Part shown: one piece after another, positions 37,829 to 47,152 of the stretch
Position numbering within the stretch: the stretch's first letter is position 1
How the letters are laid out: each line of letters begins with the position of its first letter
The notes under the pieces: model-generated
What the model was told of the DNA's origin: nothing
Databases searched by the model: none
The model's input: only the letters and a program-made list of their open reading frames with translations
Position numbers and translations under genes: made by a program
DNA from: Taylorella equigenitalis ATCC 35865
GTDB lineage: Bacteria; Pseudomonadota; Gammaproteobacteria; Burkholderiales; Burkholderiaceae_B
Assembly: GCF_000276685.1 (NCBI RefSeq)
Contig: NC_018108.1
Coordinates: 62,001-126,000, forward strand
Direction of reading: 5' to 3'
DNA length: 64,000 nucleotides

Positions 37829-38362
37829 ATGGGCTCAAGAAGTAAAAGTGGTCAAAAGTTTATTGCACGTAACCGTGCACCACGTGTTCAAATTGAATAT
37901 GATGTAGAGATCTACGGTGCAGAGCGTAAAATTCAGCTCCCATTTGTTATGGCAGTTATGTCAGATTTGACTGGTAAGTCTACTGTGGAACAACCTGAAG
38001 TAAGTGAACGTAAATTTAGCGAAATCGATGTAGATAACTTTGATGATCGCATGAAAGCAATTGCCCCTCGCGTGGATGTTTCTGTTCCAAATACTCTTAC
38101 TGGTCAAGGTAGACTTTACGTTGACCTTACTTTTAACAGTATGGATGATTTTAGCCCAGCAAACATTGCCCGTAACGTTGAGCCTCTAGCAAAATTATTA
38201 GAAGCTAGGACTGAGCTTTCAAACTTATTAACTTATATGGATGGTAAATCTGGTGCTGAAGAATTGATTAACAAAGTTCTTGAAAATCCTGCTTTACTTA
38301 AATCCCTTGCTGCTGCTCCAAACAAATCATCTTCAGATGATGCTCAACAAGATCAAGAATAG
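37829..38362 (+). CDS. tssB: T6SS sheath small subunit TssB
   Basis: TssB (VipA/ImpB) pairs with TssC to build the contractile sheath. The family signatures RAPRVQIEYDVEIYGAERKI, LPFVMAVMSDLTGK and FDDRMKAIAPRVDV are present. 177 aa, with a CGGAG ribosome site. Eight bases before tssC, as usual. Confidence 0.96.
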   Translation: MGSRSKSGQKFIARNRAPRVQIEYDVEIYGAERKIQLPFVMAVMSDLTGKSTVEQPEVSERKFSEIDVDNFDDRMKAIAPRVDVSVPNTLTGQGRLYVDLTFNSMDDFSPANIARNVEPLAKLLEARTELSNLLTYMDGKSGAEELINKVLENPALLKSLAAAPNKSSSDDAQQDQE

Positions 38363-38370
38363 GTGAATAT

Positions 38371-39864
38371 ATGGCTACTGAAGCTTTAAAACAAAGTCAA
38401 GAAAAAGGCACGATTGAAGTTGAGGGCTTATCTTCACTTCTTAAAAAAGAATTTAAACCTAAAACAGAAGAAGCACAAAGTGCTGTTGAAAGTGCAGTTA
38501 AAACTCTAGCTGAACAAGCACTTTCATCTGCTGTAACTATCTCCTCAGATTCATACATTACTATTCAAAATATTATTGCTGAGATTGATCGTAAATTATC
38601 TCAACAAATTAACGTAATTCTTCATAACGAAGAGTTCCAAAAACTAGAAGGTGCTTGGCGCGGTCTACATTACTTAGTTAATAACACTGAAACAGATGAG
38701 ATGTTAAAAATCCGTTTCATGCCTATTTCTAAAAAAGAATTAGGTCGTACATTAAAACGTCACAAAGGTACAGCATGGGACCAAAGTCCTATATTCAAAC
38801 GTATATACGAAGAAGAGTATGGTCAATTCGGTGGTGAACCTATCGGATGTATCGTTGGAGATTATCACTTCGATCACAGTCCTCCAGATGTAGAGCTTTT
38901 AGGTGAAATGGCTAAGATATCTGCTGCTGCTCACTGCCCATTTATCTCTGGTGCTGACCCTTCACTTATGCAGATGGATTCATGGCAGGAACTTTCAAAT
39001 CCACGTGATTTAAGCAAAATCTTCACAAATACTGAGTATGCAGCATGGAGAAGCCTACGTGAAACTGATGACTCACGTTATTTAGGTTTGACATTGCCTC
39101 GCTTCCTGGCTCGTCTACCATACGGTGCTCGTACTAATCCAGTTGATGAGTTTGATTTCGAAGAAGATACAGAAGGTGCAAACCACAATAACTACACTTG
39201 GGCTAACTCTGCATATGCGATGGCTGCAAATATCAACCGTTCATTTAAAGAGTATGGTTGGTGTACATCAATTCGTGGTGTAGAGTCAGGTGGTGCGGTT
39301 GAAGGCTTACCTACTCACACATTCCCTACCGATGACGGTGGCGTGGATATGAAATGTCCAACTGAAATTGCTATTTCAGACCGTCGCGAAGCTGAACTAG
39401 CTAAAAATGGTTTCATGCCACTAGTTCACCGTAAAAATTCAGACTTTGCTGCGTTTATCGGAGCTCAGTCATTGCAAAAACCTGCAGAGTATGATGATCC
39501 TGATGCAACAGCAAATGCTCGTCTTTCTGCACGTTTACCTTATTTGTTTGCTTGCTGCCGTTTCGCACACTACTTAAAATGCATCGTGCGTGATAAAGTG
39601 GGTTCATTTACTAGTCGTATTGAGATGGAAGATTGGTTGAATACTTGGATTATGAACTATGTTGATGGAGATCCAGCTAACTCTTCTCAAGAAACTAAAG
39701 CTCGTAAACCACTTGCTGCTGCTGAAGTACAAGTTGCGGAGATTGAAGATAATCCAGGCTATTATGCTGCTAAATTCTTCTTGCGTCCGCATTATCAGTT
39801 AGAGGGTTTAACCGTTTCATTAAGGTTAGTCTCTAAACTGCCATCCCTTAAAAAGGCTGGCTAA
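38371..39864 (+). CDS. tssC: T6SS sheath large subunit TssC
   Basis: TssC (VipB/ImpC) is the major sheath protein. Landmarks are LEGAWRGLHYLVNNTETD, RHKGTAWDQSPIFKRIYEEEYG, GGEPIGCIVGDYHFDH and the C-terminal NPGYYAAKFFLRPHYQLEGL. The 497-aa length is normal. Its DNA uses the abundant-protein codon style also seen in hcp. Confidence 0.97.
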   Translation: MATEALKQSQEKGTIEVEGLSSLLKKEFKPKTEEAQSAVESAVKTLAEQALSSAVTISSDSYITIQNIIAEIDRKLSQQINVILHNEEFQKLEGAWRGLHYLVNNTETDEMLKIRFMPISKKELGRTLKRHKGTAWDQSPIFKRIYEEEYGQFGGEPIGCIVGDYHFDHSPPDVELLGEMAKISAAAHCPFISGADPSLMQMDSWQELSNPRDLSKIFTNTEYAAWRSLRETDDSRYLGLTLPRFLARLPYGARTNPVDEFDFEEDTEGANHNNYTWANSAYAMAANINRSFKEYGWCTSIRGVESGGAVEGLPTHTFPTDDGGVDMKCPTEIAISDRREAELAKNGFMPLVHRKNSDFAAFIGAQSLQKPAEYDDPDATANARLSARLPYLFACCRFAHYLKCIVRDKVGSFTSRIEMEDWLNTWIMNYVDGDPANSSQETKARKPLAAAEVQVAEIEDNPGYYAAKFFLRPHYQLEGLTVSLRLVSKLPSLKKAG

Positions 39865-39870
39865 TCCGTA

Positions 39871-39899
39871 ACTATAGACATTTCCGTTTATAGTATTTT
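39871..39899 (+). terminator. Weak hairpin with T-run between tssC and hcp
   Basis: ACTATA / TATAGT with a 12-base loop, followed by ATTTTT. The stem is only six A/T-rich pairs, so it is more likely an mRNA processing or stabilising element that lets hcp be expressed more than tssBC than a true terminator. Confidence 0.35.
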
Positions 39900-39931
39900 T
39901 AACAATTGCCCATTTATATAGGAGAGAAAAA

Positions 39932-40417
39932 ATGGCTGTTGATATGTTCTTAAAAATTTCAAGTGTTGAAGGTGAATCTAAAGACTCTAAACACGCTAAA
40001 TGGACTGACATCGAATCATTCGCTTGGGGTGCTACTCAACCTGGTTCTATGGCTACTGGTGGTGGCGGCGGTACTGGCAAAGCTAGTTTCAACGACCTTC
40101 ACGTTATTTGCCGCATCGACCGTGCTGCACCTACAGTAATGAAACATTGTGCTACTGGTAAACACTTAGACAAAGTTGAAATTTCTGTAAACAAAGCTGG
40201 TGGCGAACAAGTTGAATACTCTAAAATCACTTTAGAAGACGTTCTTGTTACTTCAGTTCAATACACTGGTGAAAAAGATGGCGACGCTATGATGGTTAGC
40301 TACTCTTTCCAAGGTGCTAAAGTTAAACAACAATACTGGGAGCAATCAGATAAAGGTACTAAAGGTGCTGAATCTGTTGTTGGTTACGACATCAAACAAA
40401 ATAAAGCTACTGCTTAA
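39932..40417 (+). CDS. hcp: T6SS tube protein Hcp (TssD)
   Basis: Hcp hexamers stack into the inner tube and carry small effectors in their lumen. The 161-aa protein begins MAVDMFLKISSVEGESKDSKH and includes SFAWGATQPGSMATGGGGGTGK and VMKHCATGKHLDKVEI, typical of the SciM/Hcp1 group. A very strong ribosome site (TAGGAGAGAAAAA) and a terminator after it fit high expression. The only Hcp in the window, so a likely carrier for the small effectors at 49-54 kb. Confidence 0.97.
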   Translation: MAVDMFLKISSVEGESKDSKHAKWTDIESFAWGATQPGSMATGGGGGTGKASFNDLHVICRIDRAAPTVMKHCATGKHLDKVEISVNKAGGEQVEYSKITLEDVLVTSVQYTGEKDGDAMMVSYSFQGAKVKQQYWEQSDKGTKGAESVVGYDIKQNKATA

Positions 40418-40455
40418 TTTTTGTAAATCTCATCAAGATTTATCGCATGTCAAAA

Positions 40456-40494
40456 GGGCTAATTCAGCACAGGTTGGGTTAGCCCCATTTTTTT
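40456..40494 (+). terminator. Rho-independent terminator after hcp
   Basis: GGGCTAA / TTAGCCC with a 16-base loop followed by CA and seven Ts. It would let hcp be abundant while only some transcripts read into tagJ-tssE-tssF, which start ten bases after the T-run and have no obvious promoter of their own. Confidence 0.82.
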
Positions 40495-40504
40495 AAGGAT
40501 TAAT

Positions 40505-41338
40505 ATGAACACAGCTGGTATTTTTAAAACAAATTCTATTGATGAAGTTATTGAGCAAACCAAGGATAAAGTTCGTAAGAATCCAGACAGTGCGGATTTG
40601 CGTGCAAATTTATTTCAGCTTTTAGCACTTAAAGGGGATTGGACTAGAGCTGTTGATTCTCTGAAACTAAGTGCTGAGATGAATTCGCAAGCACAACCCG
40701 TTGCCATGCTTTATGTAGCCGCTGTTAATGCTGAGGTTGACAGGCAAAACGTCTTCCAGGGTAATGGCAGACCTGCTATTTTTGGTGATGCTGACGAGTG
40801 GATGGGGTATCTAATTGCCTCTATTGAGGAAAAGGATCCATCTAAATCTGAAGAATTGTTAGATAAAGCTATGGAACTTGCTCCTGAAGTATCAGGAACT
40901 ATTAAGACTAGAAACGGTGAAGAAGTTAATTTTGAATGGCTAGCAGACGGAGATAGCCGCCTAGGTCCTATGTTGGAATTTCTAAATAATGGTCAATATG
41001 GTTGGGTACCATTTAATGAAATCGAATCGCTTCGTATCATTGAACCTTCAGGTATCTCTGATTTAATATGGTCTCAGGCTGAATTAGTTCTTACTAACGG
41101 AAGATCTATAGTAGGCATGGTGCCTAATCGTTATCCTGGTGATTATGCTTCACTAGATGATAAATTCAATCTAGGACATCGTACAGAGTGGGTACCACTT
41201 TTTGAATCAGAAGAATCAGAATACTATAAAGGTGTAGGTCAAAAGACATACATTTCTGATTTGGGCGATCACCCAATTTTAGAAATTGAATCTATTAAAT
41301 TTAATCCAGTTTTAACTCAGGATGATGCGGAAAGCTGA
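40505..41338 (+). CDS. tagJ: T6SS accessory protein TagJ (ImpE)
   Basis: TagJ/ImpE binds the TssB N-terminal helix and assists ClpV recruitment in some T6SS classes. The 277-aa sequence has the TPR-like opening (NPDSADLRANLFQLLALKGDWTRAVDSL), ADEWMGYLIASI, GEEVNFEWLADGDSRLGPMLEF and a C-terminal ImpE beta domain (WVPFNEIESLRIIEPSGISDLIWSQA). Ribosome site AAGGAT. Precedes tssE by ten bases. Confidence 0.92.
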   Translation: MNTAGIFKTNSIDEVIEQTKDKVRKNPDSADLRANLFQLLALKGDWTRAVDSLKLSAEMNSQAQPVAMLYVAAVNAEVDRQNVFQGNGRPAIFGDADEWMGYLIASIEEKDPSKSEELLDKAMELAPEVSGTIKTRNGEEVNFEWLADGDSRLGPMLEFLNNGQYGWVPFNEIESLRIIEPSGISDLIWSQAELVLTNGRSIVGMVPNRYPGDYASLDDKFNLGHRTEWVPLFESEESEYYKGVGQKTYISDLGDHPILEIESIKFNPVLTQDDAES

Positions 41339-41348
41339 AGTGTAATTT

Positions 41349-41912
41349 ATGATTACAGCTCATCAAAAAAGAAAACTCGATAGCATCTCTAGAAAAAGCG
41401 ATCAGGATTACAAAGATAAACTTCAGCCTGTATTGCTTGATAAACTTACTGACGAGCATCCAGAAAGACGAAAAGAACTCAGGGAAGCTGCTACAGTTAT
41501 TAATTTTGAACAACTAAAAAAGTCCGTACTTAGAGATTTAGGTTGGTTGCTAAACACTGTTAATTTAGAATCTATTGAGTCTTTGGACGGATATAATCAC
41601 GTTAAAAGTTCAACTATAAATTTTGGCGTTTTCCCTGTAGCTGGTCAGAAAATGTCAGAAATCAATCATATTGAAATTCAGAATCAAGTAAGAAACGCAA
41701 TAATTAATTTTGAGCCTAGAATTTTACCTAATGATCTTGAAGTTATCTGTGAATTAGAAGAGTCAGATTTAGAACACTACAACGTGTTGTCTCTTATAAT
41801 CAAGGGCAGATTATGGTGTAACCCTCATCCTATGGAGTTTTTTCTACGTACCTCAGTTGACTTAGAGTCAGGTCACATGGAGATTAAGGACGAAGGTAGA
41901 GGATCCTTATAA
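41349..41912 (+). CDS. tssE: T6SS baseplate protein TssE
   Basis: TssE is the gp25-like baseplate component. The 187-aa protein has a charged N-terminal extension, then SVLRDLGWLLNTVNLESIESLDGYNHVKSS, and later IEIQNQVRNAIINFEPRILP, the lysozyme-like gp25 fold signature. The stop and the next start share a base (TAATG), so tssE and tssF are coupled. Confidence 0.93.
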   Translation: MITAHQKRKLDSISRKSDQDYKDKLQPVLLDKLTDEHPERRKELREAATVINFEQLKKSVLRDLGWLLNTVNLESIESLDGYNHVKSSTINFGVFPVAGQKMSEINHIEIQNQVRNAIINFEPRILPNDLEVICELEESDLEHYNVLSLIIKGRLWCNPHPMEFFLRTSVDLESGHMEIKDEGRGSL

Positions 41913-43807
41913 TGGAAAACGATTTTATTGAGTACTACAATCGCGAGTTAGCTTATATTCGCGAAATGGGACGAGAATTTGCTGAGCAATATCCAAAAGT
42001 TGCTAGTCGTTTGGGTATGGAGGGCATACAAGTTCCCGACCCTTATGTTGAGCGTCTTATGGAGGGCTTTAGCTTTTTAACAGCCCGTATCCATAAAAAA
42101 ATGGATGCCGAGTTTCCTCAATTTACACAGAATTTGCTAGAAGTTCTGTACCCACACTACGTATCACCTACACCTGCAATCGGAATAATCGACTTCGATG
42201 TTAATTCTAAAAAGGGGGACCTAGTAAAAGGGTATACATTGCCAAAAGGTACAGTTTTCAGAGCTAGGACTGGTGGCAAAGAGTGCCGATTTTCTACTGG
42301 AAGTGAGGTTACATTTCACCCATTAGTAATTGAAGAAGCTGAAGTTACATCCTCTATGAGCGACCTACCTCCTAAACTTTTAAAAAGTTTTAGAGGAAAC
42401 AAGCAAATTAGAAGTGCACTTAGAGTTCAAATCAAAGTCGTAGGCGGAAGTAATATTGCAGATTTGAAAAACTTCAATAAGTTGAATTTTTTTCTTAATG
42501 GCGAAGAGGTTTATACTCACAAACTCCTTGAGATGCTTATGGCTCACACTATCGGCATAGTTGTGCACGATCATGAGAGACCAGTTAGATGGACAAAATT
42601 TCTTGATGTAAAAAATCTCAAGCATGAGGGGTTTGAGACGAATCAATCATTATTGCCAACTGATAGCAGGGTTTTTCAGGGATACAGACTACTTCATGAA
42701 TATTTTGCATTTCCGTACAAGTATTTATATGTAAGTTTAAGTGGGATACAGCAAGCAATAACATTGCCAGAGGAACTGCAAAAGCAAAAGATCAAGTCTT
42801 TTGAGGTCACTTTCCTGTTCGATAAAATTGCACATGACCTTGAGGGTGTAATTACAGCTGAAAACTTGCGTCTACATAGTGTTCCAGTTATTAATTTGTT
42901 TCCTATGTTGGCTAATAGGATAAATATCCTCCCGAATGCTCATGAGTATCATGTAGTCGTGGATAAGGCTAAACCTCTTGATTATGAAATCTACTCGCTG
43001 ACTAAGGTTACGGTAAATGCTCCTGGAGCTAAAGAGACTAAGGAATTTCGACCATTTTTTGATGTTTATGGAGCTGAAGGTCAAACTATCCATCAGTTTT
43101 ATTCTGTTAGGCGTGAAGCACGTAAAGCATCTCTTAGTGCTAATCAAATTAGCAGAAGAACTGGTTATCGAGGAAGTGAAATCTTTATTTCAATCGTAGA
43201 TGTCGATAATCCTCCTTACGACAATCATACAGTATTTGGACTTAATATTGAGACGATGTCCACGAATAGGGACTTGCCATATATTTTTAACAGTGGTGGA
43301 GATGTTGATTTTAGATTTAATGTTTCTGTTCCGGTAGATAGGATAAGTTTTATAAAAAAACCAACTCGTACAAGGGCTCCAATAGGCAGAGAAGCTTATT
43401 CGTGGCGGTTGATCAATCACTTAAATTTAAATTACCTTAATTTGTTAGACTCTAATGAGGAATCTGGTGCGGAGGCGGTTAGAGAATTATTGCATATTTA
43501 CTCTGACCTTGGAGATCCGATGTTAGCTAGACAAATTCAGGGGATTAGAAGCATTAAACTTGAGCCTATTTATAGACGTATGCCTGTCAGAGGTTCTATA
43601 GTATTTGGTCGTGGAGTTAGTATTAAAGTATTGGTCGATGAAAATGAATTTGCAGGTATTAGTCCTTATTTATTTGGATCAATTTTAGACCAATTCTTTT
43701 CTCGTCACGTTTCTATTAATATGCTCACAGAGCTTGAATTGTCATCTTTGCAGTCAGGATTGATAGCTACTTGGAAACCTAGACTTGGTGGTAGGCCCAC
43801 AGTGTAA
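41912..43807 (+). CDS. tssF: T6SS baseplate protein TssF
   Basis: TssF (VasA/ImpG) forms baseplate wedges with TssG. The N-terminus FIEYYNRELAYIREMGREFAEQYPKVASRLG and the following DPYVERLMEGFSFLTARIHKKMDAEFPQFTQNLLEVLYPHY are strongly conserved family features. 631 aa. Usually followed by tssG; here tssG has been moved next to clpV, 22 kb away. Confidence 0.96.
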   Translation: MENDFIEYYNRELAYIREMGREFAEQYPKVASRLGMEGIQVPDPYVERLMEGFSFLTARIHKKMDAEFPQFTQNLLEVLYPHYVSPTPAIGIIDFDVNSKKGDLVKGYTLPKGTVFRARTGGKECRFSTGSEVTFHPLVIEEAEVTSSMSDLPPKLLKSFRGNKQIRSALRVQIKVVGGSNIADLKNFNKLNFFLNGEEVYTHKLLEMLMAHTIGIVVHDHERPVRWTKFLDVKNLKHEGFETNQSLLPTDSRVFQGYRLLHEYFAFPYKYLYVSLSGIQQAITLPEELQKQKIKSFEVTFLFDKIAHDLEGVITAENLRLHSVPVINLFPMLANRINILPNAHEYHVVVDKAKPLDYEIYSLTKVTVNAPGAKETKEFRPFFDVYGAEGQTIHQFYSVRREARKASLSANQISRRTGYRGSEIFISIVDVDNPPYDNHTVFGLNIETMSTNRDLPYIFNSGGDVDFRFNVSVPVDRISFIKKPTRTRAPIGREAYSWRLINHLNLNYLNLLDSNEESGAEAVRELLHIYSDLGDPMLARQIQGIRSIKLEPIYRRMPVRGSIVFGRGVSIKVLVDENEFAGISPYLFGSILDQFFSRHVSINMLTELELSSLQSGLIATWKPRLGGRPTV

Positions 43808-43828
43808 CTTATTGATTTAATATAAAAT

Positions 43829-43857
43829 TTGTCCAATTGTCATAATTCTTGTACAAT
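43829..43857 (+). promoter_or_regulatory. Sigma-70-type promoter before the DUF3540 gene
   Basis: TTGTCC, 17 bases, TACAAT, 29 bases before the GTG start of the DUF3540 gene and after the tssF stop. This is a good match to a housekeeping promoter and suggests the gene is expressed independently of the T6SS core operon. Confidence 0.6.
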
Positions 43858-43886
43858 TAGGTAATTTATAAGAAAGAATTAGACTT

Positions 43887-44591
43887 GTGCCTCAATCTCT
43901 AGACCAACAAAAAGAAGTTTTTATAGATACGTTGCTCCAAAAAAGCGATGAACTTAATGCATTGCTTTCACGGCAGGCTAGGGGACAGGAGGATGGTTCT
44001 TCTAGCTTTACACGAGGCACTATTACTAACTTTCTAGGTGGTGGCCTATGCGAAGTTCAGCTTACAAACCAAGAGACTATCCAAGCACAAAAAGCAGCCT
44101 TTTGCCATCATACACTTGCTATCGGGGATAAGGTTCTAATCGATTTTGATCAAGAAGATGGGCATTTTATATTAGGCGTATTGAAAGCAGTTCAAAATCG
44201 TAAACTGACACTTGATTTTACAAACGTTGAGACCATTAAATCGCATGAATTGCAATTTACTGGTCAGCGATTACGCTTTGAAGCACACGATATGTGGCTT
44301 GCGGCTAATAATCATTTAAACCTAAATACAAATAATGTTGAAATCGTGTCTGTGACTTACGATTTAAAAGCTTCAGATATCAGAAGCACTTCAAAAAATT
44401 ATGATATTAAGGCACAGTCCATAAGACAAAACTTCCAGCAGTCTCGAAAAGTTGTGCAGGGCGTGGACCGTGTGGATGCTAGAAGTATCCAGTATACAGC
44501 TGATATATCTGCAAATCTTCAGAGCAAGAAGAATGTCACGCTTGGAACAGGAACTATTACCCTAGACGGTAAACTGACTGTTGTAAGTTGA
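43887..44591 (+). CDS. DUF3540 protein, T6SS-associated
   Basis: A 234-aa protein with a GTG start. An OB-like N-terminal part (RGTITNFLGGGLCEVQLTN, then AFCHHTLAIGDKVLIDFDQEDGHFILGVL) is followed by a strand-repeat C-terminus (LKASDIRSTSKNYDIKAQSIRQNF), the DUF3540 arrangement. DUF3540 genes occur with DUF2169, DUF4150/PAAR-like and VgrG genes in T6SS effector-loading clusters. Here it stands alone after tssF, 20 kb from the second DUF3540 gene at the right edge. Function unproven; the beta-repeat tail suggests contact with a VgrG-like spike. Confidence 0.75.
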   Translation: MPQSLDQQKEVFIDTLLQKSDELNALLSRQARGQEDGSSSFTRGTITNFLGGGLCEVQLTNQETIQAQKAAFCHHTLAIGDKVLIDFDQEDGHFILGVLKAVQNRKLTLDFTNVETIKSHELQFTGQRLRFEAHDMWLAANNHLNLNTNNVEIVSVTYDLKASDIRSTSKNYDIKAQSIRQNFQQSRKVVQGVDRVDARSIQYTADISANLQSKKNVTLGTGTITLDGKLTVVS

Positions 44592-44668
44592 TTGCACGTG
44601 TGAGAGGATTACTTAGTCCTCATATGAGACCAAGTAACCCCACTCTACAAAAATCTCCAACCACAATA

Positions 44669-47152
44669 TTAAAAAGTCACCTTAAGTCCCGCCCTCACTG
44701 ACCGTCCTGGCAATGGTGCTATAAATCTCAAGATTGAGTTGTGAGGCCTTGCTTCAGTATTAGTTAAATTGCGTGCATCCATAAACCATTCTGCAGAAAA
44801 ATTTTTTGCTATCTTATGTGAATAACTTGCATAAGCATCAACCATCGTATAACCACCTAGAGATATCTCGGGACCAGTAGTATTGCGACCTAAGCGTGTC
44901 TGATTCTTATATCGAGTAACACTTGTAGCAAACTGCCATCCTCCGCGTTTCCAGTTTAGACTTGCACCGTAGCGAGAAGTAGGGAGGTTGGGCATAACAT
45001 TGCCATCACGTGTGCTACGTAAATAGTCATGTCTTTGTTGTGGTGTTAATTTGCTTATATCCTTTACAGACCCTACAGCATACTGAGCCACAGGTTGATT
45101 TTTTACAATGTCCGCAAATAGCCTAGTTTCAAGCTCTCCAGCCGATCCAAGGTCCCACAGGTTCGTCCACTCAAGCTCAAGTCCTGAAATTTTAGTATCA
45201 CCCTGACGCCATTCACGTCGTGCCATATCTCCATCCTGATTACCACCTGTGAAACCTGCATAGATATAATCTTTGTAGTAAGTTTTATATGCAGTAGCAC
45301 GCACAGAGCCCCCTAGAATCGAAAGCTCCGCCCCAGCTTCATAAGTTTCTGCCGTCTCTTTTTTAAGTTCGGGGTCACCATTTTCATTTACGAGATTTGC
45401 AAAATTTCTATTGTGTGCAAATAATTCATTAACCTCAGGAGCTCTTTGTGAGCGACTATACTGAGCACGTAGTCGCAAAATATTGATAGGCTTAACTGTC
45501 AAAGCCACCGTCGTACTGTGCAAATCAAATGACCTACTGTTATTTTTTCTTATGAAAAAAGCCGTCGCACTATCAGTTTTACCGATTGTGTTGGGATTGG
45601 CTGTGTGTTTGACTTTCCCTAACCTATACCCGAGCTCTGCCTCAACGTATTTTGTCTGCAATTTCTCGACCAAAAATATTCCTAAATTATCGCTTTGAGT
45701 ATCGGGCAGAAATTTATCGGCACCCCTAGAAGTGATATCTCGTCTGCGTGCATCGATACCAAACGAACCTTGCGACCAATCAGTTAAAGAATGATTAAGT
45801 TCAACCCTAATTTGCTTAGATCTTGAATTCAGACTACTTGCAAATATATGCCCTAGATATGAGTTGTTATCCGCATCCGTCAGGGCTGCTTGCACTTTGA
45901 TATTATTTAGGATCTTGCTGTTTGGCCTGTACAAACCCTCTAGCTGCCAACGATTTTGAGATGAAATAATATTAACTGGCAATACATCCGCCCCCGCAAC
46001 TTTCGATACTAGCGTCGCAAATCCAGGAACTCCGTATTCGTTTTGATATCTACTATAGGCGATGCCAATATATCCGTTTTTACCTACAAAACTCCCACCA
46101 ACGGAGATATTTTGATTATCGAGATGACTATTAGAAAGTACTCCCTTTTTAGTCGGAACCTTATCTTTAACGCCTAGCAATCGCTTGCCCTTTTCTCCTG
46201 GTGGCAATGACGGGTCGTAATCAGGATTTTCTTCGAAATAGTACTTGTTATAGTCGGTAAGCTTGGTCGAGTACACATCACCTAAACCAATTCCATACCT
46301 ATCGATATATGCTTGAGCCGCCTCAGGCCCCTTTTTAAGCTCGCTTAAATAATACTTGTTAATATACTTAAAAGACTTAGGTTCGAAATAATATTCAACT
46401 TCCAACACTGTCTGGCAACGCCTCAAAATCTCATCCTCACGTCCCCCATCTTTTTTGAGCAAAAAATTCCCGTCATAACAGATATCAGCTTTAGAATTTC
46501 CTGGAATCTTGTATTCATCGATGTTATTGTTCATTCCATCAATGTGCCACGCAAATTTACCAGCACGCCCATTAAGAGAAAACGCCTGCAATCGAGTAGC
46601 ATTTGGTCCGCCACTAAATTCCACCTTCCCTTGAATTATCCTCTCTGGCAATGCATTCGGTATCAACGCCGTATTCACATCAACAGCCCCGCCAATAGCA
46701 TTGCCCCCGAAAAGAACGGATGCAGAGGATTTACGCACGGTTATGCCCTCCGCAAGAAAAGGGTTGACTGCCAACGGCATCGTCCCCGCAAAGCCCGCTA
46801 CATCTGAAACAGCAAGCCCATTTTCGGATACATATACGCGAGATCCAGTCAGACTGCGGATTTGGGGCTGACCATTGTTAGGACCCATACTGTTGTTTTG
46901 AACGCCACTCACCTTCTCGATAGTCTGTCCCAACGAAACCGCACGATAGCGTTTGATTTGATCGCTAGACACATCGTCACTGTTCAGAAGAAAGTCACTA
47001 TTACCTATTAACTTTTCTGAGCTTGAGTCGGATGTGTAATCGACAACATCAACCGACTGGATTTGTGCTTCCTGTGCAAAAGAGTAACACGTAGAGGTAA
47101 ACAACAAACAGCAAGAAATAACTTTTGGATAAATATCAAGGAATGTTTTCAT
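44669..47152 (-). CDS. TonB-dependent outer-membrane receptor, ZnuD-like
   Basis: An 827-aa receptor with a signal peptide (MKTFLDIYPKVISCCLLFTSTCYSFA), a plug domain (VSGVQNNSMGPNNGQPQIRSLTGSRVYVSENG, then ASVLFGGNAIGGAVDVNT) and a 22-strand barrel ending in RSVRAGLKVTF with the terminal Phe. The plug segment SRVYVSENGLAVSDV resembles ZnuD-type zinc receptors of Neisseria. A roughly 110-residue extracellular insertion with two cysteines (ICYDG, RRCQT) follows the first strands. Substrate not proven. Convergent with the DUF3540 gene; its upstream region marks the start of the accessory island. Confidence 0.85.
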   Translation of the reverse strand: MKTFLDIYPKVISCCLLFTSTCYSFAQEAQIQSVDVVDYTSDSSSEKLIGNSDFLLNSDDVSSDQIKRYRAVSLGQTIEKVSGVQNNSMGPNNGQPQIRSLTGSRVYVSENGLAVSDVAGFAGTMPLAVNPFLAEGITVRKSSASVLFGGNAIGGAVDVNTALIPNALPERIIQGKVEFSGGPNATRLQAFSLNGRAGKFAWHIDGMNNNIDEYKIPGNSKADICYDGNFLLKKDGGREDEILRRCQTVLEVEYYFEPKSFKYINKYYLSELKKGPEAAQAYIDRYGIGLGDVYSTKLTDYNKYYFEENPDYDPSLPPGEKGKRLLGVKDKVPTKKGVLSNSHLDNQNISVGGSFVGKNGYIGIAYSRYQNEYGVPGFATLVSKVAGADVLPVNIISSQNRWQLEGLYRPNSKILNNIKVQAALTDADNNSYLGHIFASSLNSRSKQIRVELNHSLTDWSQGSFGIDARRRDITSRGADKFLPDTQSDNLGIFLVEKLQTKYVEAELGYRLGKVKHTANPNTIGKTDSATAFFIRKNNSRSFDLHSTTVALTVKPINILRLRAQYSRSQRAPEVNELFAHNRNFANLVNENGDPELKKETAETYEAGAELSILGGSVRATAYKTYYKDYIYAGFTGGNQDGDMARREWRQGDTKISGLELEWTNLWDLGSAGELETRLFADIVKNQPVAQYAVGSVKDISKLTPQQRHDYLRSTRDGNVMPNLPTSRYGASLNWKRGGWQFATSVTRYKNQTRLGRNTTGPEISLGGYTMVDAYASYSHKIAKNFSAEWFMDARNLTNTEARPHNSILRFIAPLPGRSVRAGLKVTF

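Noticed and set aside
44602-44624. GAGGA...TCCTC palindrome between the DUF3540 and TonB-receptor genes as a bidirectional terminator
   Set aside because: The stem is five pairs with no T-run on either side.
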